In this document: positions 53,977 to 61,048 of the stretch, in pieces
Numbering within the stretch: position 1 is the stretch's first letter
Layout of the letters: each line of letters begins with the position of its first letter
NCBI RefSeq assembly: GCF_000812875.1
Contig: NZ_JSYK01000003.1
Location: forward strand, 434,001-498,000
Reading direction: 5' to 3'
DNA: 64,000 nucleotides
Source: Kaistella solincola
Lineage (GTDB): Bacteria; Bacteroidota; Bacteroidia; Flavobacteriales; Weeksellaceae
Program-made: the position numbers and the translations under genes
Notes under the pieces: model-generated
Told to the model about the DNA's origin: nothing
Database searches by the model: none
What the model saw: only the letters and a program-made list of their open reading frames with translations

Positions 53977-54148
53977 CCAATAAAGTTAACCAATTTTCAA
54001 AAGCAGCTTTTACCATTAAATCTTTTAAGTTTTAAAATGAAAAATGCGCAAATTCATTCTTTATCATGAAAGTCAGCTTTTTACTACTTTCAGTTGGCGA
54101 TTGTAAAAGTTTTTTGAGGTAAAAACGTTAATAATTACTAAATTTTTA

Positions 54149-54156
54149 TATTTTTG
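54149..54156 (+). promoter_or_regulatory. -7 promoter box of the APC permease gene
   Basis: TATTTTTG matches exactly, 21 bases before ATG 54178. The 200-base gap between this gene and the divergent Crp gene holds no other clear signal. Confidence 0.6.
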
Positions 54157-54177
54157 GAAATCTTAAACAAATAAAAA

Positions 54178-55653
54178 ATGTCAAATCTTTGGAAAACGAA
54201 ATCCCTCAGTCAGCTTTTAGAAACTGCCGAAGAATCAGAAAAAGGTCTTAAGAGAACGCTCAGCGCGACTTCTCTTGTAGCTTTAGGAATCGGTGCAATT
54301 ATCGGAGCCGGACTGTTTTCTCTTACCGGAATCGCCGCTGCAGATAATGCTGGTCCTGCGGTAACTTATTCTTTTATTTTAGCTGCGCTAGGTTGTGCGT
54401 TTGCAGGTTTATGTTACGCTGAATTTGCCTCCATGATTCCGATCGCGGGTAGCGCATACACGTACTCCTACGCAACAATGGGTGAATTTATCGCCTGGAT
54501 TATCGGTTGGGATTTGGTGCTGGAATATGCCTTGGGCGCCGCTACGGTAGCAGCTTCGTGGTCACAATATGTGGCGAAATTCCTCTTGACATTTGGCATC
54601 GAGTTACCAAATTCAGTTCTACATGGTCCTTGGGATGAAACTCCGGGTTATGTAAATTTACCTGCGATTTTAATTATTTGCCTACTTTCATTGCTTCTAA
54701 TTAGAGGTACTAAAGAATCTGCATTTATCAATAACGTTCTCGTAATCCTAAAAGTAACCGTAGTTCTTGTGTTTATCGCACTTGGTTGGGGTTTCATCAA
54801 TCCCGAAAATCATACGCCGTTCATTCCCGTGAATCAAGGTGAAGTTTTGATGAATCAAGGTCAAATGGGCTTTTTTGAGTTTTTCAACAGTGAATATTTC
54901 GGTCATTACGGCTGGAGCGGAATTTTACGCGGTGCTGGAGTTGTATTTTTTGCTTTCATCGGTTTTGATGCCGTAAGTACCGCTGCGCAGGAAGCGAAAA
55001 ACCCGCAAAAAGGAATGCCAATCGGTATTATTGGTTCCCTGATCATCTGCACCATTTTATATGTATTATTTTCTTACGTTTTGACAGGTTTAGAAAATTA
55101 TCTGAATTTCAAAGGTGATGCAAGTCCTGTAACTACAGCTTTTGCGAAAACCGGCTATACTTTCCTTAATTCAGCATTAACCATCGCGATTATTGCGGGC
55201 TACACTTCGGTAATGTTGGTGATGCTGATGGGCCAAAGCCGCGTTTTCTACAGTATGAGTATCGACGGTTTGTTGCCAAAATTCTTCAGCGATGTAAGCG
55301 AAAAGCGACACACTCCTTGGAAAACCAATCTTATTTTTATGGTCTTCGTAAGCTTGTTCGCAGGATTCGTACCGGTTTCAGATTTAGGTCACATGGTAAG
55401 TATAGGAACTTTATTTGCGTTTGCTTTGGTTTGTATTGGCGTCATCGTGATGAGAAAAACCAATCCAAATGCCGTGCGTGGTTTCCGCGTTCCTTTTGTC
55501 CCATTATTACCGATTCTCGGGGTCATAATTTGTGTAGCTTTGATGGCAGGTTTACCGATCGAAAGCTGGGAGCGTTTAGGAATTTGGCTCTTGCTCGGCT
55601 TGATAATCTATTTTGTTTACAGTAGAAAGCATTCGAAAATGAATCAAAAATAA
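54178..55653 (+). CDS. APC-family amino-acid permease
   Basis: This 491-residue membrane transporter has twelve or more helices. The first carries the family's substrate-site GIGAIIGAGLFSLTG (about residues 37-51), and helix 6 has FFAFIGFDAVSTAAQEAKNP. It resembles the cationic amino-acid transporter subgroup (YfnA/CAT-like). The substrate is uncertain. It is a single gene ending at a strong hairpin; the next gene starts 46 bases after the stop codon. Confidence 0.93.
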   Translation: MSNLWKTKSLSQLLETAEESEKGLKRTLSATSLVALGIGAIIGAGLFSLTGIAAADNAGPAVTYSFILAALGCAFAGLCYAEFASMIPIAGSAYTYSYATMGEFIAWIIGWDLVLEYALGAATVAASWSQYVAKFLLTFGIELPNSVLHGPWDETPGYVNLPAILIICLLSLLLIRGTKESAFINNVLVILKVTVVLVFIALGWGFINPENHTPFIPVNQGEVLMNQGQMGFFEFFNSEYFGHYGWSGILRGAGVVFFAFIGFDAVSTAAQEAKNPQKGMPIGIIGSLIICTILYVLFSYVLTGLENYLNFKGDASPVTTAFAKTGYTFLNSALTIAIIAGYTSVMLVMLMGQSRVFYSMSIDGLLPKFFSDVSEKRHTPWKTNLIFMVFVSLFAGFVPVSDLGHMVSIGTLFAFALVCIGVIVMRKTNPNAVRGFRVPFVPLLPILGVIICVALMAGLPIESWERLGIWLLLGLIIYFVYSRKHSKMNQK

Positions 55654-55659
55654 AATTAG

Positions 55660-55686
55660 ATCCCGCCTTTTTAGCGGGATTTTTTA
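55660..55686 (+). terminator. Terminator of the APC permease gene
   Basis: ATCCCGC and GCGGGAT pair perfectly around CTTTTTA, followed by six T. Confidence 0.85.
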
Positions 55687-55699
55687 AAAATAATCAACA

Positions 55700-56725
55700 A
55701 TGAAAAAATTTTTGCTGTACATTTTTGCTTTTTTAAATATGTGGACTTTCGCTCAAAAAGTTGAAATTCAAACTTTGTTAAATGACAATATTTCCATTCG
55801 TGCTTTAGAAATCTGGGATGGAAAAGTTTGGTATTCCGGAACGGATTCAAAATTTGGTTATGTAAATCTATGCGATTCAACCGACAAAGAACAGGTGAAA
55901 TTGTTCGAAAAAAATCTGCAGTTCCGGACTTTAGCTCAAAACCAAACGCATTTTTACGCCATCAATATTGAAAGTCCGGCGTACTTTTTTAAAATCCATA
56001 AGAAAACAATGCAGTCGGAAATCATCTACACCGATTCTGCAAAAAATGCCTTCTACGACGCCTTATTTTTTAATGGTGAAAACTTTTTCAGCTTTAGCGA
56101 TCCCGAAGAAAATTTAAAGTTAAAACTGGCAAAATTTTCAGATCACAATAAGTTCGAAATAAATTTTCTTCACGATGAGGTTAAACTTAAAAAAGGCGAA
56201 GCCGCTTTTGCTGCAAGCAATACAAACATTGCCGGCTTTAAAAACAACATCTGGATTGCGACCGGCGGCATTGCTTCAAGGATTTTAAAACTAAACCTTA
56301 CAACGGGAAAAATTCAAATTTTTGAAACGCCGTTCGTTCAGGGAACTTCTTCGCAGGGAATTTATTCCATTGATTTCTTAGATGAAAATTTTGGAATTGC
56401 TGTAGGCGGCGACTATACGAAACAAACGGAAGACATCAACAATATCGCGACGACAAAAAACGGCGGAAAAACCTGGCAAATTCAGGCTTCCGGAAAAAAT
56501 GGCGGATACAAAACCTGCGTGAAATTCCGCCCGAATTCTAAAGGAAAAGATGTCATCGCCGTCGGCGACCAGAACATCGAATTTTCTGAGGACTACGGCA
56601 AAACCTGGAAAACCATTTCAGAAGAAAAAGGCCTCTACGTGTGCGATTGGATTGATGAAAATAACCTTGTTTTTGCCGGTAAAAACCGCATCATCAAGAT
56701 GAAAATCAACGCAAAAACTAAATAA
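55700..56725 (+). CDS. Exported YCF48/Asp-box repeat protein
   Basis: This 341-residue protein has a signal peptide (MKKFLLYIFAFLNMWTFAQ) followed by beta-propeller-like repeats. Two Asp-box (BNR) motifs are seen: KNGGKTWQIQ (about 253-262) and SEDYGKTWKTI (about 294-304). Similar flavobacterial proteins are often named oxidoreductases, but no cofactor or catalytic motif is visible, so this name is not used here. It is probably periplasmic or surface-exposed. It has no C-terminal type IX signal. Confidence 0.85.
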   Translation: MKKFLLYIFAFLNMWTFAQKVEIQTLLNDNISIRALEIWDGKVWYSGTDSKFGYVNLCDSTDKEQVKLFEKNLQFRTLAQNQTHFYAINIESPAYFFKIHKKTMQSEIIYTDSAKNAFYDALFFNGENFFSFSDPEENLKLKLAKFSDHNKFEINFLHDEVKLKKGEAAFAASNTNIAGFKNNIWIATGGIASRILKLNLTTGKIQIFETPFVQGTSSQGIYSIDFLDENFGIAVGGDYTKQTEDINNIATTKNGGKTWQIQASGKNGGYKTCVKFRPNSKGKDVIAVGDQNIEFSEDYGKTWKTISEEKGLYVCDWIDENNLVFAGKNRIIKMKINAKTK

Positions 56726-56818
56726 ATTCTTTTCCAAAATTTATTTTAAACCTGACTAAACTCATTATCGCGCGGTAGAACTTTCGGTGTTTCCTTTCAG
56801 CATCGTTAACTTATTTTG

Positions 56819-56826
56819 TACTTTTG
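56819..56826 (+). promoter_or_regulatory. -7 promoter box of hemN
   Basis: TACTTTTG matches the consensus, 46 bases before ATG 56873. No Fnr-type palindrome was seen beside it. Confidence 0.55.
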
Positions 56827-56872
56827 CACAGTGAAATTTCAAAACGAAATTCCGAAATAAAATCTACTTCCG

Positions 56873-58231
56873 ATGAATTCTTTAATCGACAAATATAATA
56901 TTCCCGGACCGCGCTACACCTCGTATCCAACCGTTCCTTTTTGGGACGACGCGAGTTTTACTGGCGATTTGTGGCAGCAGTCTGTCATCAAAACCTTTAA
57001 TGAAACCAACGATACCGAAGGTATTTCGCTTTATATTCACCTGCCGTTTTGCGAGCAGTTATGCACTTTTTGTGCGTGCCACAAGCGAATCACGAAACAG
57101 CATTCCGTAGAAACGCCGTATCTGGAATCGGTTTTAAAGGAATGGGATTTATATTTAAAAGTATTCGGCAGAACACCGAAAATTAAGGAACTTCACCTCG
57201 GCGGCGGCACACCGACATTTTTCTCGCCCGCAAACCTCAGAATTTTGCTTGAAGGTATTTTTGCAAAAGCAGAAATCGCTGAGCATCCGGAATTTTCTTT
57301 TGAAGGTCACCCGAATAATACAACGCGGGAACATTTACAGACTTTATATGATCTCGGTTTCCGCCGCGCAAGTTTTGGCGTGCAGGATTATGACCCGAAA
57401 GTTCAGAAAGCCATCAACAGAATCCAGCCTTTTGAAAATGTAAAAAATGTGACGGAAATGGCCCGAGAAATTGGCTACAGAAGCATTTCTCACGATTTGG
57501 TTTTCGGTTTACCTTTCCATACCTGGGAAAAAATGGAATTTACCATTCGCAAAACTTTGGAGCTGAAGCCGGACCGTTTGGCGTTTTATTCTTACGCGCA
57601 CGTGCCGTGGATTAAAGGCGTTGGGCAAAGAGGTTTCGATGAAAATGATTTGCCAAGCGGCGAAGAAAAACGTAAACTGTATACCAACGGAAAAAAACTG
57701 CTCGAAGAATTGGGCTACATTGAAGTGGGAATGGACCATTTCGCTTTGCCGCACGATGACCTTTACCAATCCATGATTTCAGGCGACATTCACCGGAATT
57801 TCATGGGTTACACGTCCAGCAAAACCAAACTGATGGTTGGTCTGGGAATGTCTGCGATTTCCGATTCCTGGTACGCGTTTGCGCAAAGCAATAAAACCGT
57901 TGAAGAATACCAGAAACTCGTGGAAGAAGGCATTATTCCTGTGGTTAAAGGTCACGTTTTAAATGAAGAAGATTTAATTATCAGAAAACATATTTTGAAC
58001 CTGATGTGCCGTCTGGAAACTTCCTGGGATTTGCAGAACAGCTTCCCCGAAATTGAAAATTCACTGAAAGCTTTGGAAGAAATGGAAGCCGACGGTTTGG
58101 TGGAAATTTCAGGAAATTCCATTAAAATTACCGAAAAAGGCCGCGCTTTCACCAGAAATGTCGCCATGACTTTTGACCTTCGCATGCTTCGAAACAAACC
58201 TGAAACGCGGATTTTTTCAATGACGATTTAA
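56873..58231 (+). CDS. hemN: Oxygen-independent coproporphyrinogen III oxidase
   Basis: HemN is a radical-SAM enzyme that decarboxylates coproporphyrinogen III to protoporphyrinogen IX in haem synthesis without oxygen. The 452-residue protein has the cluster motif CEQLCTFCAC with Cys60, Cys64 and Cys67 and the extra Cys69 typical of true HemN, followed by the SAM-binding HLGGGTPTFF. The N-terminal YNIPGPRYTSYPTVPFWD is also characteristic of HemN, as against the related HemW chaperone. It is a single gene with a terminator. Confidence 0.95.
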   Translation: MNSLIDKYNIPGPRYTSYPTVPFWDDASFTGDLWQQSVIKTFNETNDTEGISLYIHLPFCEQLCTFCACHKRITKQHSVETPYLESVLKEWDLYLKVFGRTPKIKELHLGGGTPTFFSPANLRILLEGIFAKAEIAEHPEFSFEGHPNNTTREHLQTLYDLGFRRASFGVQDYDPKVQKAINRIQPFENVKNVTEMAREIGYRSISHDLVFGLPFHTWEKMEFTIRKTLELKPDRLAFYSYAHVPWIKGVGQRGFDENDLPSGEEKRKLYTNGKKLLEELGYIEVGMDHFALPHDDLYQSMISGDIHRNFMGYTSSKTKLMVGLGMSAISDSWYAFAQSNKTVEEYQKLVEEGIIPVVKGHVLNEEDLIIRKHILNLMCRLETSWDLQNSFPEIENSLKALEEMEADGLVEISGNSIKITEKGRAFTRNVAMTFDLRMLRNKPETRIFSMTI

Positions 58232-58234
58232 AAT

Positions 58235-58262
58235 AAAAGCGGCTGAAAAGTCGCTTTTTTAA
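58235..58262 (+). terminator. Terminator of hemN
   Basis: AAAAGCGGCT and AGTCGCTTTT pair (one G-U) around GAAA, followed by a T-tract. Confidence 0.8.
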
Positions 58263-58335
58263 TATAATTATTTTTAAATGCCTCGTTTTCCTTTCCTTAT
58301 ATTTACTAAAAATTTGCCCAAATAACGCCCAAAAA

Positions 58336-59301
58336 ATGTCATCAGAAAAAAATATAACTAAAAAAGCACGCCTTCACCCGCGAAATAAAAACCGCGAAAA
58401 ATATGATCTGGAAGCTTTGCTTAAAGTTCAGCCCGACTTGGAAAAGCATATAAAGCCCAATAAATACGGCGAAAAATCGGTGAATTTTGCCAATCCCGCC
58501 GCGGTGAAACTTTTAAATAAAGCATTGCTTCACCATTATTATGGCATTGAAAAATGGGATTTTCCGAATGAAAACCTCACGCCGCCAATTCCCGGCCGCG
58601 CCGATTATATCCATTTTATGGCAGATTTGGTGGCGCAAAGCAATTTCGGAACGATGCCCGACGTTGAAAAAATCACCTGTCTGGATATAGGTATTGGTGC
58701 GAGCGCGGTTTATCCGATCATCGGTGTTGCGGAATATGGATGGAATTTTATCGGTTCAGATATTGACGAAAAATCCCTCGATTCTGCCCGGAAAATTGTA
58801 GAAGCTAATCCAAAGTTAGAAGATAAAATCACGCTTCGGCTTCAGCAAAATTCTGAGAATATTTTCACCGGAATCATTAGCGATTCCGAGAAAATTGACT
58901 TGACCGTTTGCAATCCGCCATTTCATGCAACACCCGAAGAAGCGGAAAAGGGTTCGCGTAGAAAAGTGCAAAATCTGGTCAAAAAGCAGGTAAAAAAGGC
59001 TGAGCTAAATTTTTCCGGACTTCAAAGCGAGCTGATTTACGAAGGTGGCGAAGCGGCTTTCATCCACAAAATGATGACCGAAAGCAAAGAATTTTTGGGA
59101 AACTGCTTTTGGTTTTCGACTTTGGTTTCGAAACAATCGAATTTGAAGGGAATTTATAAAACTTTAAATGACCTTGAAGTCACCGGGCTGAAAACTATTC
59201 CGCTCGGCACCGGCAATAAATCCAGCCGCATTATCGCCTGGACTTTTCTCACCAAAGAAGCGCAAAAAAACTGGCGCGAGACGCGCTGGCGTACAAAATA
59301 A
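58336..59301 (+). CDS. rlmF: 23S rRNA (adenine-1618-N6)-methyltransferase
   Basis: RlmF methylates A1618 of 23S rRNA using SAM. The 321-residue protein has the SAM loop CLDIGIGASAVYPIIG (about 115-130) and the catalytic NPPFHATPEEA (from about 193), and starts with a basic KKARLHPRNKNREKYDL segment that is conserved in the family. ATG 58336 lies at the end of a copy of the recurring intergenic motif. It is a single gene; after its stop lie 40 bases and then a broken micro-gene. Confidence 0.93.
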   Translation: MSSEKNITKKARLHPRNKNREKYDLEALLKVQPDLEKHIKPNKYGEKSVNFANPAAVKLLNKALLHHYYGIEKWDFPNENLTPPIPGRADYIHFMADLVAQSNFGTMPDVEKITCLDIGIGASAVYPIIGVAEYGWNFIGSDIDEKSLDSARKIVEANPKLEDKITLRLQQNSENIFTGIISDSEKIDLTVCNPPFHATPEEAEKGSRRKVQNLVKKQVKKAELNFSGLQSELIYEGGEAAFIHKMMTESKEFLGNCFWFSTLVSKQSNLKGIYKTLNDLEVTGLKTIPLGTGNKSSRIIAWTFLTKEAQKNWRETRWRTK

Positions 59302-59342
59302 ATTGTCGGCTAAATGGGTGTTTTTTTCAAAATAAATTATTG

Positions 59343-59530
59343 ATGAACACCGACGAAATTTTATTAAAACTAATTGAGTTAAATAAAACCAGCCAACTGC
59401 CGAAATTGAGCGCTCGGAAATGTTTAATGACGTTTCGATCTACGCCAATCATTTTATCGAAGGACTTTCTATGGTAAAAGCTTTTCGGGATAATGAAGTC
59501 GATTCGCTAAAAGATGTCTGGAAAAAGTGA
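59343..59530 (+). pseudogene. Frameshifted small gene (about 62 codons)
   Basis: An ATG at 59343 opens MNTDEILLKLIELNK, then a one-base deletion in the A-run at 59385-59388 would explain the frame change. In the next frame, open from 59387, NQPTAEIERSEM continues with NDVSIYANHFIEGLSMVKAF and ends with DVWKK and TGA at 59528. Restoring one A gives a continuous 62-residue helical, acidic protein. Both halves have protein-like codon use. The function is unknown. It may be a pseudogene, a sequencing error, or two unrelated small frames. Confidence 0.5.
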
Positions 59531-59561
59531 AATAAATTTTTAAATTTATCATCAGCAAATC

Positions 59562-59595
59562 AAAAAAAATATGCCCCTAAAGCGGCATATTTTTT
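59562..59595. terminator. Hairpin between the broken micro-gene and the SDR gene
   Basis: AAATATGCC and GGCATATTT pair around CCTAAAGC with A and T tracts on both sides. It can serve the convergent SDR gene and the upstream unit. Confidence 0.65.
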
Positions 59596-59652
59596 CATTT
59601 TGATGGACGGAAATTTAATTAAAAAAATTCCCGGTTAGAAGCATGAAATTTT

Positions 59653-60660
59653 TTAATTAAATTCCGGCGCTTTATTTTTGGTTGCTGCATTTACAAGTAA
59701 AAATCCGAGTGCGACACCGGCAGCGGTCATCATTAAAGTCTGCGTTTTTTTCGATGGTAATTTTACCGCCATTTCACCGTAAATCCGGTGCGGATCTTTC
59801 GATGGTCGTCGCACATTTCCGTCAGTGTTGGTATTTGCGTCGGGTTTCATATTGAGACGCAAAAGCGCCGATGCTGTATTGATGATGGTTTCCGGAAAAA
59901 AGCTATACATAATTTTCGCCATTTTCGCGTAACCGTCGGTGATCATGCTTTTTTGCGGATTTTTAGCCGCTTCTACCATATGCGCTGCCAGCTGTCGCGG
60001 ATCTACGGAAAAAGGCGGAATTTTAAAATTGAGGCCGCTGTATTTTGCGGAATGCATATTTCCGGTGGACCGCTGAATTCCGGGATATAAACCGACGATG
60101 TGAATATTTGGTTCATTGGAAAGTTCGCCCTGAAGACCTTCCACCATACCGCGGATGCCAAATTTTGCTGTCGAATAAGCGGTGGAATAGGGCGCGGGCA
60201 TCCAGCCGCCGATGGAAACATTATTGATTAAAACACCTTCGCCCTGCTTTTTAAAAATCGGAATGACGGCGTGTGCGCCGTGAACAAAACCCAGAAGATT
60301 GGTTTTAATGACCTGGCCGGTGGTTTCAATGGGAATTTCTTCGAATTTTCCGCTTGCCATTACTCCGGCATTATTCACCCAAACATCAATTCTGCCATTG
60401 AACTGCAAAGCTTTTTCAGCTAAATCCTGAACCTGCGAAGCATCGGAAACATCGGTTTGAACACCGAGAGCGACAACGCCCAAATCGTGGCAGAGCGAAA
60501 CTGTTTCATCTAATCCCTGCTTTCCGCGCGCCGCGATAACGACGTTGCAACCTTCTAAAGCGAAAGCTTCTGCAGCTGCGCGACCGATGCCGCTGGTGCC
60601 GCCTGTAATAACCACCGTTTTGCCGTGTAAAGCGCCGTAACTGATGTCTTTATCTTTCAT
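59653..60660 (-). CDS. SDR oxidoreductase with C-terminal membrane anchor
   Basis: This 335-residue protein has a classical SDR core: cofactor loop TGGTSGIGRAA (about 18-28), NNAGVM, the catalytic Ser in NVSIGG and YSTAKFG with Tyr and Lys near 158 and 162. After the core comes a linker of about 70 residues with a charged stretch (GNVRRPSKDP) and a hydrophobic segment, MMTAAGVALGFLLVNAA (about 310-326), that probably anchors it in the inner membrane. The Arg after strand 2 (IAARGKQ) favours NADP. The substrate is unknown. Confidence 0.92.
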   Translation of the reverse strand: MKDKDISYGALHGKTVVITGGTSGIGRAAAEAFALEGCNVVIAARGKQGLDETVSLCHDLGVVALGVQTDVSDASQVQDLAEKALQFNGRIDVWVNNAGVMASGKFEEIPIETTGQVIKTNLLGFVHGAHAVIPIFKKQGEGVLINNVSIGGWMPAPYSTAYSTAKFGIRGMVEGLQGELSNEPNIHIVGLYPGIQRSTGNMHSAKYSGLNFKIPPFSVDPRQLAAHMVEAAKNPQKSMITDGYAKMAKIMYSFFPETIINTASALLRLNMKPDANTNTDGNVRRPSKDPHRIYGEMAVKLPSKKTQTLMMTAAGVALGFLLVNAATKNKAPEFN

Positions 60661-61006
60661 AATACCGGGTTTTTGTTTGTAAAAGAGGCATCAATTTTTA
60701 TGCAACTTTCTGTTTTTCAGCTTTCGGAAGTTTTGATATTAAATTTAAACGCGAGAAAATTCGGCGTTAAAACGGTAAAATTTTCAGATTTAGCTGTTTT
60801 AAAAATTTAAAAAAAATGCCATTAAAGCAGGAAATTTTTAGCTGAGGGAATTTAAACCTGAAAATAGTTCTACTTCCAGATCGGAAAAATTTGCCCAAAC
60901 ACCGGCAAATTTTTCTGGTTTTATACTTTAAAATTAACAGGTACAAGTTTATATTTTAATTTCGAAAGGAAATTGTTAAAACATTCTTAATTATATTGAA
61001 AATCAT
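60661..61006. other. Geneless AT-rich gap with three copies of the recurring motif
   Basis: No coding frame or RNA gene is visible in this gap between divergent genes. It holds degenerate GGC/GCC motif copies at about 60755-60784, 60808-60840 and 60886-60915, spaced 50-80 bases apart. The secDF promoter begins at its right end. Confidence 0.5.
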
Positions 61007-61014
61007 TATATTTG
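61007..61014 (+). promoter_or_regulatory. -7 promoter box of secDF
   Basis: TATATTTG matches the consensus exactly, 34 bases before ATG 61049. Confidence 0.6.
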
Positions 61015-61048
61015 CCGACTATAATTTTAATGTTGTAAACTATTAACA

